Below, piece by piece: positions 1-8,282 of a stretch of DNA of 37,764 bases. How positions within the stretch are numbered: the first letter of the stretch is position 1; each line of letters begins with the position of its first letter. The translations under genes and the position numbers were made by a program. Below the pieces are notes generated by a model. It made no database searches and was not told the origin of the DNA. It worked only from the letters and a program-made list of their open reading frames with translations. The stretch is from the NCBI GenBank assembly GCA_011390335.1, contig JAABSO010000037.1, forward strand, positions 1 to 37,764, read 5' to 3'. The DNA is from Desulfotignum sp. (GTDB lineage Bacteria; Desulfobacterota; Desulfobacteria; Desulfobacterales; Desulfobacteraceae).

Positions 1-237
1 CATAAAAAAAGCCAGCAGGGTGAATAGGAAAAAATTGAATGATAAGCTCTTTTTCCCATGACCAAAATTGTGTTCAGCATGATAGCCAAGATTTTTCAGG
101 GTATTGAAATTTTCATTTTCAATTTTCCATTTTGCCCGACCTGCTTTGACAAGCTTTGCAACATTATCGTCACTGACCCGGATATCAGTGACCCAACTGT
201 TGGTATAGGTGATTTTATCTCCATCGGTAAAGCAATG
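1..237 (-). pseudogene. IS4-like DDE transposase, C-terminal fragment (runs off window)
   Basis: Reading the minus strand from 237 down to 1 gives an open frame of about 79 codons with the hallmark C-terminal block of IS4-type DDE transposases: a KWKIENENFNTLKN segment, which includes the catalytic-region glutamate context, followed by GYHAEHNFGHGKK and a hydrophobic FLFTLLAFF. The N-terminal two thirds and the start codon are missing. The frame begins abruptly around 235-245, where it meets a truncated BON-domain gene, and its 3' end lies outside the window. The fragment is therefore an insertion-sequence remnant left by recombination or deletion. Family assignment rests on recalled motif similarity, and the exact IS cannot be named. 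Confidence 0.7.
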
Positions 238-508
238 AGGTCTTGACCAGGGCGGTAATGGATGCATCATCAATGGCTTCGATCACGGTATCTGTTTTTT
301 GGGCCATTGTTTTCTCATCCGACTTTTCGCCGGTTGCGTCTGCCACGGTCATTTCATTCTTTACCTTTAGGTAGGTTTTGAACACATGGGTCATTTTAGC
401 TGATGATTCGATGCGGTCATCCGTCTCAGTTGCAAAAAGCGTGACGGTGCTGAACAACATGGAGACAACAGCGGCCAAAACTGCCAAAAGGTACAGTGAT
501 TTTTTCAT
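215..508 (-). pseudogene. Truncated BON-domain (OsmY-like) periplasmic protein
   Basis: The frame starts with a clear Sec signal peptide (MKKSLYLLAVLAAVVSMLFS, cleavage probably after residue 27, TLFA). A polar stretch follows, and then the opening of a BON domain, recognisable as the IDDASITALVKTSLL segment at residues 78-92. BON domains normally continue for about 50 more residues with the T-V-x-G-V-V pattern. Here the frame ends five codons after the LL, exactly where transposase sequence begins in another frame, so roughly 238-508 is native and the tail is read-through into the insertion remnant. Full-length relatives are envelope-stress periplasmic proteins. A functional product is unlikely. 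Confidence 0.65.
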
Positions 509-670
509 TTTACTTTTCGCCTGTTTTCCGGTTGCTTTAATCTCTGATCAGTCACATCCTTGGTTTTACACAGATGGTGATCCCTTGGATTTTCAGTACG
601 TCAAGGTTAACTATTGGGGCTAATCATATTAACCTGCCCTCAATACTACATGGTTACAATGCAACCCGAG

Positions 671-850
671 TTAGCTCATTTTTCTTGTTAATCCGGCAAG
701 GCCAAGAAGACCCAGACCCAAAAAGACCATATCCGACTGGAATATCCCACTAAAAGACATATAACCAAGAATCGTTGAAGCCTGCGCATTGAACGCAAAG
801 GCACAGATCACTGCCGCCAAAATGGTGAAACTCAGCATTTTTTTTTTCAT
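671..850 (-). CDS. 59-residue secreted mini-protein with PEP-CTERM-like tail
   Basis: A 59-codon gene preceded by an AAAAAGGA ribosome-binding site about 9 nt upstream of ATG at 850. Residues 1-24 form a signal peptide (MKKKMLSFTILAAVICAFAF, then NAQA). After a spacer of only about 16 residues comes DMVFLGLGLLGLAGLTRKMS. That is a Gly/Leu-rich transmembrane helix followed by a basic end, the architecture of PEP-CTERM/VPxPA-CTERM exosortase substrates. The usual Pro motif before the helix is not visible, and the exported middle is almost absent. It could be a gutted exosortase substrate or a genuine small membrane protein. No exosortase is present in the window. The neighbourhood is decayed, so I am moderately sure it is a gene and unsure of its role. 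Confidence 0.5.
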   Translation of the reverse strand: MKKKMLSFTILAAVICAFAFNAQASTILGYMSFSGIFQSDMVFLGLGLLGLAGLTRKMS

Positions 851-1486
851 AAAACCAATCCTTTTTCATTAATTGCTTTAAAAATTTCAGGGGTAAGCCC
901 GGGGTTAAAATAGCTTCATCGAAATAAAAACGTCTATCTGCCAAATCTTTTCGGGTCGTCCCGTCACCACCTTTCTGCCCACCTCATGGTGATTTCCATC
1001 ATTTGTGTGTAACCCATTTTGTTTGCGCTTGAATCTCCGGAGTCTGGAAACTGAAGATTGCAGCAAACGTGCCAGATGTTGTCAGAGGCGTGGAAAGGAG
1101 CCGTTTGAAAATTCCGTTACAGTTAAATGACGAGGATAAAGGATGCAGAGACCTTCTGGGAGATATTTTTAAATGGAAAACGCCAATGCCTGGAAATTAT
1201 CAATGCCTTTTTCAATCTTAAGCAGCATAAACATAAGAGTGAAAGGATCAAATTTGGCCAATGATCATATTTGACCGAACAGCCTTGTTTCAGCTTTTTT
1301 ATCAAATGCACTATGAAAAATTCAGGTATCAGATAATCCTAAAGCAGGAGCAGGTTAAAGCGCATTGTCAATCGTCGTCTGTGAACGGCTTTGGACTGCC
1401 TGGTTCACGGTTGCGATTGTTAATAGAAGGCCAGCATCCCATACACCCAAAAAAAGACATCCCTTGCTCCTTTGATCACCACAATG
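851..1486. other. Non-coding/decayed stretch
   Basis: About 640 bases between the mini-protein and the kinase remnant hold only short, unconvincing open frames on both strands. None has a ribosome-binding site or a recognisable motif. A stretch around 1040-1220 on the plus strand reads open for a while but matches nothing I recognise. The lack of coding signal, and the broken genes on both sides, suggest this is decayed sequence. Confidence 0.5.
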
Positions 1487-2409
1487 TCAATCCGATCTGC
1501 GAATTGCAAAAAGAAGCTCATCGGTAGAACCGTCTTTCGTGCAGTAAGCAGAAGCCCCGGCTTGTATCATCCGATCAGCCTGATCTTGCTTGTCATGCAT
1601 GGAGAGACCGATGATGCGAATGTAGGGAAGCTCGGAAAGAATAATCCGGGTAGCCTGAATGCCGTCCATCCGCGGCATGCTGATGTCCATTAGGATCACG
1701 TCGGGATTAAGTTGCCGGGCCTTCTCAACCGCCTCCTGGCCGTCGCATGCTTCCCCCACCATTTCAATATCGGAATAAAGGCTCAGCAAGGTGGAAATTC
1801 CTTGGCGGACAACCGTATGGTCTTCAACAACAAGGGTTCTGATTTTATCTTCGGTCTTGATTTCCCGGATGACTTCATTCTCTTTTTCTTCCTTTTTCTC
1901 AAGCGGCACAAACAGCGACAAAGAAGCACCATTTCCCGATGAACTTTCAATCCGAATGCTTCCACCCATCAGCTGAAGCTGCTCGTTAATGCTGAAAAGA
2001 CCAAACCCGCCCCCCTCGTTCTTCAAGACAGCGCTCGGATCAAATCCTGACCCGTTATCGCTTACCGTCACCCGAAGCTGCTTTTCCCCTCATCACAGGT
2101 CATTTCAAGGTGTGCCGATTTTACGCCCGAATGTTTGATTACATTCAACAACAGTTCCCACGTGCTCTGATAGAGGAATGCGGTAACGTCCTCTTGTTTT
2201 GGATCAATATCGGGATCTGTCTGCAAATCTATTGTAAGTCCGTGATTCTCATTCATCCACCGTGCAGTCCATTGCAGAGAAGCTGAAAGCCTTTGCTGCA
2301 AAACAGGTGGATAAAGCTCGGCTGTTAAAGAACGGGACATCTGTATAGATTGGCTGATGAGGTCAAAAACGTTTTTGGCAATCTTCTTCTGTTTTTCTGA
2401 TTCCCGGCT
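1487..2409 (-). pseudogene. Frameshifted, truncated hybrid histidine kinase / NarL-type receiver
   Basis: Two minus-strand frames together make one broken gene. From 2409 to about 2070 the frame encodes the second DHp helix of a HisKA_3-type kinase (SLTAELYPPVLQQRL) and the ATPase N box (ELLLNVIKHSG). It stops at GSSFG-type sequence. From about 2075 a second frame continues with DNGSGFDP and GGGFGLFSINEQL (G boxes), a short charged linker, and then a complete-looking receiver domain with phosphoacceptor Asp in VILMDISMPRMDG and switch Lys in CTKDG. Joining them needs a one-base shift near 2073. The sensor half is missing upstream of an in-frame TAA at 2410-2412. After the receiver the frame stops before any helix-turn-helix. 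Dead remnant of a signalling protein. Confidence 0.75.
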
Positions 2410-2605
2410 TTACGGCAAAAATCACTACAATAGACGTGGCCTCTCCAGCACGCCCGAAAAAATAAAAGGGAAAATCACAACAACGACAAGTAATTACGAG
2501 TAAATACAATTCAAAATATCCTCCGGTCTTGCAGACAGACGGAAGATGGTGTAGAAAGAAAATAGTTTGTGTGGGCTTCCCGGCTATCGGCGGAAGTTCG
2601 CAATT

Positions 2606-2636
2606 AAAGCCTGGAGTTGGCGCTCCAGGCTTTTTT
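2606..2636 (+). terminator. Rho-independent terminator without an obvious gene
   Basis: Perfect 8-bp stem GCCTGGAG (2609-2616) / CTCCAGGC (2623-2630), extended by AAA/TTT pairs, with a 6-nt loop and a run of six T at 2631-2636. It reads on the plus strand, but no plus-strand gene lies upstream, so it may end a small RNA or be left from a lost gene. Confidence 0.65.
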
Positions 2637-2935
2637 ATGATTTTGACCTTGAATTATACGAATAAAAAGAAAGATTTGATAATCTTTTTTGAACAAAACG
2701 GAATAAAATCTCACAACATAATCAAACTCGCTACATAATTGCAACTATCATTGATTCCTTTCATATTCAAGCAAAATCCCCATATCATTGACAGTTATTC
2801 CCATGGTGATTGAAAAAATCTATGTATGTCTGGTACCGGGCACTGAATCCTGAAACATCTTTGACTCTGTTTGAAACATGGGCATCCGCCATGGATTTTC
2901 AAGCTGAACCATGCAGATATGTAATGCCCGGCATG
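2637..2935. other. AT-rich stretch with no supported gene
   Basis: About 300 bases after the orphan terminator, very AT-rich. It contains no ribosome-binding site followed by a credible frame. A plus-strand frame beginning at 2810 runs into the antisense of the glycohydrolase gene and has no family signature. I see no terminator for the minus-strand operon that ends at 2936. Confidence 0.4.
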
Positions 2936-3853
2936 TCACATACTGCCGGTCAGGGGCTTGATTTTGTTGAATTCTGTCATCTCCTCCAGCCAGTTTCGGG
3001 GAACCGTGTCCAGTCCGTTATGGATGCCAAGAATAAAACCGCACAGAATTCCCCTGGCTGAAGAATCACCGCCGGCCATGATATTTTCGATTAATGCGGT
3101 TTCCGGGTCTTCCGGGTACCGGGCGATCAGGTGAATGGTGCCGGGCAGGGCCTCTGTTGTGTCACAGGCCTGACCGAAACCGGAGATGGCTTGGGCGGTC
3201 TCTTTTTCAGCACTGGCAAGGCCTTTGTCCACCAGGCTTGCGATGGGAGATTCGGACGGCAGCTGCTCTGCTGCGGACCGGATAGCGGCGGCCGGGCCTG
3301 ATCCGTTGGCGGTTTCCAGGGCAGCCAGGACAAAGAAGCGGGCGGTTTCCAGAACAAGGGGATGGTTGTGGGTCATGGCAGTCTGGCCTTGGGCACAATC
3401 GATGAACGCGTCAGCATCGTGGGCGTAGAACAGGGCCAGGGGAACCATGCGGGAAGCCCCTCCCAGGTCGGTGGAGTCTGATCCGGCTGCTGCCGGTGAT
3501 TTGCCTGCCTGGAAACCGGCCAGGGTTTTTTTGGTGGCCCCGTCCAGGTATCCGTCATAATTGTCAAACAGGGCCTGCCACCGGGCGGCAAAATCCTCCA
3601 GGTCAAAGCCGCTGCAGTGACTCAAAGATTCCAGCAACAGCAGCATCTGGTCACCGTAATGGGTAAAATTCCCTTTTTGTCTGTTTTTGTGAAACAGGGC
3701 GATTTCAGGGGCTGTCAGGTGGTTCAGACGGCCGTACCGCTCCTTTATCCGGGATACATCATACACCCAGTGAACACCCAGGGCCAGGGCATCCGCGGCA
3801 AACGCGGCCATGACACCGGACAGCATTTTTTGATGAATGTGGGTCTTGTTCAT
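2936..3853 (-). CDS. ADP-ribosylglycohydrolase family protein
   Basis: A 305-residue protein. The start is fixed by AGGAGG seven bases upstream of ATG at 3853; the frame is open further upstream without a ribosome-binding site. The N-terminus reads SGVMAAFAADALALGVHW, the counterpart of the GxxxGDALG opening of DraG/ARH hydrolases, although the first Gly-Asp is replaced by Ala-Asp. A later GGDSSARG matches the second metal-binding loop (GGDxDT in canonical enzymes), here with Ser in place of the second Asp. These enzymes remove ADP-ribose from proteins or small molecules using two Mg ions. The altered metal ligands leave activity or substrate uncertain. The gene lies 135 bases downstream of the radical SAM gene on the same strand and is probably co-transcribed. 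Confidence 0.8.
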   Translation of the reverse strand: MNKTHIHQKMLSGVMAAFAADALALGVHWVYDVSRIKERYGRLNHLTAPEIALFHKNRQKGNFTHYGDQMLLLLESLSHCSGFDLEDFAARWQALFDNYDGYLDGATKKTLAGFQAGKSPAAAGSDSTDLGGASRMVPLALFYAHDADAFIDCAQGQTAMTHNHPLVLETARFFVLAALETANGSGPAAAIRSAAEQLPSESPIASLVDKGLASAEKETAQAISGFGQACDTTEALPGTIHLIARYPEDPETALIENIMAGGDSSARGILCGFILGIHNGLDTVPRNWLEEMTEFNKIKPLTGSM

Positions 3854-3988
3854 TTTGTTCCTCCTTTGGATTGCGGTATATGAATGTGGAGTACAGATCA
3901 GATTGTGAAGCATCCTGCAGCGGTTTTCAAGAAAAAACTGTGCCGGTCCCCCTATGCATCCGGGGGCACAATATGGCATTACGTCATG

Positions 3989-5269
3989 CTACAGCCGCTG
4001 GATGATATACAGAAACATGGGCAGGCGGCTGACAGTCTTCAGCCGGTAGAAATCATAGAGCACTTCCCTGGAGGGTTTGGCAAATGCCAGGGGGGACAGG
4101 TACACAATTCCCTTGGGCAGGGCGTGGGTGATGCGGTGCCGGACAAGGTTCAGGAGTGCCTGGGTATGGTCCGGGGGCAGCTGGTCATCCATGACAAAAT
4201 TGCCGGTCATTTCAATGCGGGCACAGGCCTGATTGATGGACTGCATCTTATCGAATGCCAGGCCCACCTTGCGGGCGGTGATGGGTTTCCCTAATTGCTC
4301 CAGGGTGGCCGGATCAAAAGATTCCAGGCCGATATTGACGAAAGTGGCAAAGGGCAGGGCATTTAAGGAGTCAAACAGGTGCGGGTCTGCATCAAGCAGG
4401 GAATCCACGCTGCCGAACAGATACAGCCGGGGGTGTTTCATGTAGCTGCGTGCAAACCCAAACCGGTCATAACTTTCCCTGGCAGCTGATACAATCAGGT
4501 CTGCCGGCGCGTTCAGTGCATCATGTTCGCCTAAAAAAAGGGCGTTGTAATTCACCAGGTCTTTGCCGTACAGGTGTGCCAGATCCCGGATCTGTCTTTG
4601 GATATCCTCCGGGGTGCGGGGGGTGAACGGTTTTTTGTTTTTCACCTTGCAGAACCGGCATTTGTACAGGCATCCGTCGGCAATGGTCAACGGGATCACA
4701 TTGTAGTCCGAATGCCTGGCATCCGGCGGCAGCACCGTGGTTCTGGCGCCGCAGATCTCAAACAGGGTTTGGGCTTTATTCTCCAGATCTGCTTTTTGGA
4801 TGCGTTTTATCTGCCCGAGCCATTCAGCAACACGGGCGGGCATGTCAGGGCGGCTGTCAGGCACAGCCGCTATCAGTTTGGGCCAGTCCTGATAGATTTT
4901 TGCCACTTCCGGTTCTTCAAAGGGCCGTCCCCCCAGCAGCGAATTGGTGGGGTAGGTGAAATTGGGCAGGTAATACTCACCTATGGCTTCATACACCCCG
5001 GCATATCCGCCGCTGGAATAGTAGATCCAGTCATTGGCCACGGTCCGCTTGAGCCATTCCGAGGGATGAAGCCAGTGCCGGGTTTTGGATCTGGCGTTCC
5101 GGATTTCATGGTTCAGGTTGAATTCCAGTATCATCTCCCGGGTTTCCAGGCGGGAAAAAATGCCGTATTTCACCGGATAACTGACCTTGACATACTCTTT
5201 GTTTTCCTGGATATTCAGGAAGATGGAAAAGTCATCGGATTGAAAGGCTGTTTCCGGATGTGTTATCAT
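3989..5269 (-). CDS. Radical SAM protein of unknown substrate
   Basis: About 426 residues. The radical SAM cluster motif CxxxCxxC is seen as CLYKCRFC, late in the chain (about residues 200-207), after a roughly 200-residue N-terminal region I cannot assign. Later elements fit the SAM barrel: LFLGEHDAL, a glycine-containing LYLFGSVDSLLDAD and FVNIGLESFDPATLEQLGKP, which resembles the GxES motif of radical SAM proteins. No extra cysteine cluster (SPASM) is obvious at the C-terminus. The start is uncertain: ATG at 5269 and an in-frame TTG at 5299 both lack a good ribosome-binding site, and I chose ATG. It diverges from the glycosyltransferase at 5513 and precedes the ADP-ribosylglycohydrolase. 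Its reaction cannot be named from sequence. Confidence 0.8.
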   Translation of the reverse strand: MITHPETAFQSDDFSIFLNIQENKEYVKVSYPVKYGIFSRLETREMILEFNLNHEIRNARSKTRHWLHPSEWLKRTVANDWIYYSSGGYAGVYEAIGEYYLPNFTYPTNSLLGGRPFEEPEVAKIYQDWPKLIAAVPDSRPDMPARVAEWLGQIKRIQKADLENKAQTLFEICGARTTVLPPDARHSDYNVIPLTIADGCLYKCRFCKVKNKKPFTPRTPEDIQRQIRDLAHLYGKDLVNYNALFLGEHDALNAPADLIVSAARESYDRFGFARSYMKHPRLYLFGSVDSLLDADPHLFDSLNALPFATFVNIGLESFDPATLEQLGKPITARKVGLAFDKMQSINQACARIEMTGNFVMDDQLPPDHTQALLNLVRHRITHALPKGIVYLSPLAFAKPSREVLYDFYRLKTVSRLPMFLYIIQRL

Positions 5270-5444
5270 AAAAGGATCGTTTAACTGAAGCAAAAGCAAC
5301 TCTGCCCTGTTTTTGTCATTTACCCATGGGCGCCGCCTTCAAGACTGGGCATCCCGCAAAAACCAAATATTCATACTATAATTTTCTTTTGTTCCATGGC
5401 AATGGTTTTTTCGATTGATTGCCCGCATGATATAGATGCTGGTA

Positions 5445-5473
5445 TTGACCCGTCCCCATAAAACAGGTAATAC
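5445..5473 (+). promoter_or_regulatory. Sigma-70 type promoter for the DUF3524 glycosyltransferase
   Basis: TTGACC at 5445-5450, a spacer of exactly 17 bases, then TAATAC at 5468-5473. This places the transcript start about 33 bases before the GTG start at 5513. Confidence 0.6.
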
Positions 5474-5512
5474 AGGGCCTGAATAAACAACATACAACAA
5501 AGGTGGACAACA

Positions 5513-6652
5513 GTGAAAGTGCTATTCTTGGAACCCTTTTTCGGCGGATCCCACCAGGATTTCGCCACAGGTTTTGCCGCCCATTCCCGGAATGATGTGA
5601 CCCTGGTGACCCTGCCGGCCAGTTCCTGGAAATGGCGCATGCGGGGAGCGGCCCTGGCTTTTTTGCAGAAGATAAAAGATATTGCCTCCTATGACCTTGT
5701 GTTTGCCACTGACATGATGAATGTTGCAGATTTTCTGGCACTGGCAGGACCTTCCCGGCCGCCCCTGGTATTGTATTTTCATGAAAACCAGCTGTCTTAT
5801 CCCCTTTCTTTCAGGGAGAAAAAAAGAACACCGGATGTGGGACTGGGCTTTATCAATATCACCTCTGCCCTGGCTGCTGACCAGGTGTTGTTCAACTCTG
5901 CATTTCATTTGGACGCGTTTGCAAAAGAGGCCCGGAAACTGATAAAGCAGATGCCGGCACCCCGTCCGTCACAAATGGTCAACCGCATTTTACAAAAAAC
6001 CCGGGTGGTGTATCCGGGATGCCGGTTTTCGGCAGAACCGGTTTCTGTGACGCAGCGTTCACCAGATTCGCATCCATCAGATCCACCATTGATTATTTGG
6101 AACCACCGGTGGGAGTATGACAAGCAGCCGGAGGTTTTTTTTCGGGTACTTGGCAAACTCAGAGACAAAGGGGTGCCGTTTTCTCTGGCTGTCATGGGAG
6201 AGCAGTATGACCGGTATCCTGCGGTTTTTGACAGTGCGAAAAAAACCTTTGGAGACCAGATAAAAGTATTCGGGTATGTGCCGTCCCGGGCTGCGTATCA
6301 CGCCTGGCTGGCCCGGGGCAGTGTGGTGGTTTCCACGGCCATCCAGGAGAACTTCGGCATCTCCGTGGTGGAAGCGGTGCGGTTCGGCTGCTTTCCTTTG
6401 TTGCCCCAAAGGCTGTCCTATCCTGAGATCATGCCGGAAAAATTTCACCCTGACATTCTTTACCGGTCTGAAACCCAGCTTCTGGAAAAACTGGCACACC
6501 ATCTTTTACACCCTGATGCCGGTCAGTCTCTGCAAAAAGCGTTGTGTGATCATGTACAGCAGTTTTCCTGGGAAATCTTGGGGCCGCAATACGACAATCT
6601 GCTGGAAAATTGTCAAAAACAAGGGATCAACCCTGCAGGCAGCTGCATGTAA
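5513..6652 (+). CDS. DUF3524 glycosyltransferase, homologue of tRNA-queuosine alpha-mannosyltransferase
   Basis: A 379-residue GT-B enzyme. It starts at GTG 5513, with AAGGTGG a few bases upstream. Residues 1 to about 165 match the DUF3524 domain: LFLEPFFGGSHQDF at the N-terminus, then LPASSWKWRMRGAAL, FATDMMNVADFLAL and LYFHENQLSYPL. The C-terminal half is a GT4-type nucleotide-sugar domain with WNHRWEYDKQPE, VFGYVPSRAAYHAWL and the EX7E motif in ENFGISVVEAVRFG. The same architecture is found in vertebrate GTDC1/QTMAN, which adds mannose from GDP-mannose to queuosine-34 of cytoplasmic tRNA-Asp. The bacterial function is inferred. Substrate could be queuosine-tRNA or something else. It is transcribed alone from its own promoter. 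Confidence 0.85.
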   Translation: MKVLFLEPFFGGSHQDFATGFAAHSRNDVTLVTLPASSWKWRMRGAALAFLQKIKDIASYDLVFATDMMNVADFLALAGPSRPPLVLYFHENQLSYPLSFREKKRTPDVGLGFINITSALAADQVLFNSAFHLDAFAKEARKLIKQMPAPRPSQMVNRILQKTRVVYPGCRFSAEPVSVTQRSPDSHPSDPPLIIWNHRWEYDKQPEVFFRVLGKLRDKGVPFSLAVMGEQYDRYPAVFDSAKKTFGDQIKVFGYVPSRAAYHAWLARGSVVVSTAIQENFGISVVEAVRFGCFPLLPQRLSYPEIMPEKFHPDILYRSETQLLEKLAHHLLHPDAGQSLQKALCDHVQQFSWEILGPQYDNLLENCQKQGINPAGSCM

Positions 6653-6764
6653 ATGGTTCCATCCATATGCCAGGGTGACCCGCCCCCTGCATAGCCCTGT
6701 ATCCGGGCGGGATGCCCGGGGGGGTGACAATTGCGGTGCAGAATTCCCGGGAGGGGTGTGCAAC

Positions 6765-6938
6765 ATGCCGGATCTGGAGATAACTGCATTGGAAACGATC
6801 ATTGCTTTACTTGATAAACCCGCGTGTTTACGGTATAGAGAAAACATGATGTTTCATCCTGATTTCTCTATGAAAGGGCGATTTTTGTACCGGTTCTTTC
6901 ATGGTTTGTTGTGTCTGCCCGAGCTTGGCCGTTATTGA
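6765..6938 (+). CDS. Possible 57-residue small protein, unknown
   Basis: ATG at 6765 is preceded by GGGAGGGG about eight bases upstream and opens a 57-codon frame ending with TGA at 6936-6938. The protein is mixed hydrophobic and basic, without a signal peptide, cysteine pattern or family signature that I recognise. The only support is the strong ribosome-binding site and position in an otherwise empty 385-base gap. It may equally be chance. Confidence 0.25.
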   Translation: MPDLEITALETIIALLDKPACLRYRENMMFHPDFSMKGRFLYRFFHGLLCLPELGRY

Positions 6939-6945
6939 CTAAACG

Positions 6946-6968
6946 GCCACCGGCTTCAAGCCGGTGGC
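6946..6968. repeat. REP / IS200-IS605-like hairpin
   Basis: Perfect 9-bp stem GCCACCGGC (6946-6954) / GCCGGTGGC (6960-6968) around TTCAA, without a T-run afterwards. GC-rich imperfect palindromes of this type occur as REP elements and at the ends of IS200/IS605 transposons. No transposase is next to it, so its class is a guess. It lies just before the gene at 7038. Confidence 0.45.
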
Positions 6969-7037
6969 TTTAAACCACGGGCCTAAAAAACGGCTAAAGT
7001 CTGCACAGTAACAAAAAAAAGCAAGAAGAAAGGTGCC

Positions 7038-8282
7038 ATGAACAGATTGTATTTTCTCCTGCCCTGTATGTTCACTGTTTTTTCTATCTGGTTTGCTGCG
7101 GCCGGTGCATCAGCCCTCACCCCGGAAGAGGTGCTGGTTGTGGCAAACAGGAATGCCGCAAAAAGCAAAGGCCTGGCAGTCTATTACATGGCAAAGCGCA
7201 AGATCCCGGAAGAAAATCTGGTATTGCTGTTTGTCACCGACAAAGAGCAGTGTTCCAGGGAAACCTATGAAAAAAAAGTGGTCCCGCCTGTTTTGCGGGC
7301 ACTGGATGCCAATCCCGATATCCGGGCAATTGTCACCATGTACGGGGTACCATTGAAAATTATTTCTCCCGGGCATACAAGTGAAGAAAAATCAGACCTG
7401 GACCGTCTGGAATCTGAAAAAGCCCACCTGGAAGAACTGCTGTCTGAAGATGAAGCTGATGCCAAAGATGAAGAAATTATCAGAAAAAGAAAACAAAAAC
7501 TGACCAGGCTGAAAAAGACCATCTCCTCCCGTGTCCGCCGGCTGGACAAGACAGCGTCATTTGATTCGGAATTGATGCTGGTGAAAGCTAAAGAATACCC
7601 GTTGAATTTCTGGCTGCCCAATCCATATTACCTGGGATTTGCAAACCGTAAACCAGGGGTGAAAAAATCAGATGTTATCATGGTCAGCCGCCTGGACGGG
7701 GCGGATGACACAATTGTCAGGCGCATCATTGATGACAGTATACAAGCTGAGATAGACGGACTCAGAGGCTCCGCATACTTTGATGCACGGTGGCAGTATC
7801 CCGGAGACAAAGAGATGGGCGGATATGGTTTGTATGACCGTTCCATTCACAGGGCATCACAAAAGGTGGCAGATAAAACACCAATGGGTGTGGTTCTCAA
7901 TGATACCAAAGCATTATTCCAGAAAGGAGAAAGCCCTGATACCGCCCTTTACTGCGGGTGGTATAGCCTGGCAAAATATGTTGATGCCTTTGTGTGGCAG
8001 AAAGGGTCTGTGGGGTATCACATTGCCAGCTCGGAATGCGCCACCCTGAAAAATCAGAACAGCCAGGTCTGGTGTAAGAAAATGCTGGACAATGGTGTTG
8101 CTGCGACCATTGGACCGGTGGGAGAGCCCTATGTCCAGGCCTTTCCCTTACCGGAAATTTTTTTTGATTTCCTGGTGGAAGGGTATTTGACCCTGGCGGA
8201 ATCCTATCTGGTGAGCCTTCCCTATCTTTCCTGGAAAATGGTTCTGGTGGGAGACCCCCTCTACCGGGTGAATGTAAAATAG
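7038..8282 (+). CDS. TIGR03790-like secreted protein
   Basis: A 414-residue protein with a signal peptide at residues 1-26 (MNRLYFLLPCMFTVF, ending GASA). It starts at ATG 7038 behind AAAGGTG. The mature start, LTPEEVLVVANRNAAKSKGLAVYYMAKRKIPEENLV, with IRAIVTMYGVPLKI further on, matches my recollection of the TIGR03790 family: exported bacterial proteins of unknown function with a NAN-S-x-A-x-YY-x-x-x-R-x-IP pattern. Residues about 118-175 form a highly charged helical insert (ESEKAHLEELLSEDEADAKD and onward), likely coiled coil. The stop codon abuts the ATG of the patatin gene, so the two are translationally coupled. Role unknown; the context suggests an envelope or lipid-related job. Confidence 0.7.
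   Translation: MNRLYFLLPCMFTVFSIWFAAAGASALTPEEVLVVANRNAAKSKGLAVYYMAKRKIPEENLVLLFVTDKEQCSRETYEKKVVPPVLRALDANPDIRAIVTMYGVPLKIISPGHTSEEKSDLDRLESEKAHLEELLSEDEADAKDEEIIRKRKQKLTRLKKTISSRVRRLDKTASFDSELMLVKAKEYPLNFWLPNPYYLGFANRKPGVKKSDVIMVSRLDGADDTIVRRIIDDSIQAEIDGLRGSAYFDARWQYPGDKEMGGYGLYDRSIHRASQKVADKTPMGVVLNDTKALFQKGESPDTALYCGWYSLAKYVDAFVWQKGSVGYHIASSECATLKNQNSQVWCKKMLDNGVAATIGPVGEPYVQAFPLPEIFFDFLVEGYLTLAESYLVSLPYLSWKMVLVGDPLYRVNVK

Noticed and set aside
2810..3061. 83-codon plus-strand frame
   Set aside because: Overlaps the antisense of the glycohydrolase 3' end, lacks a ribosome-binding site and resembles no family.
6276..6938. 220-codon frame overlapping the glycosyltransferase
   Set aside because: Its first half is out-of-frame with a well-supported GT4 gene; only the last part (6765-6938) has its own ribosome-binding site.
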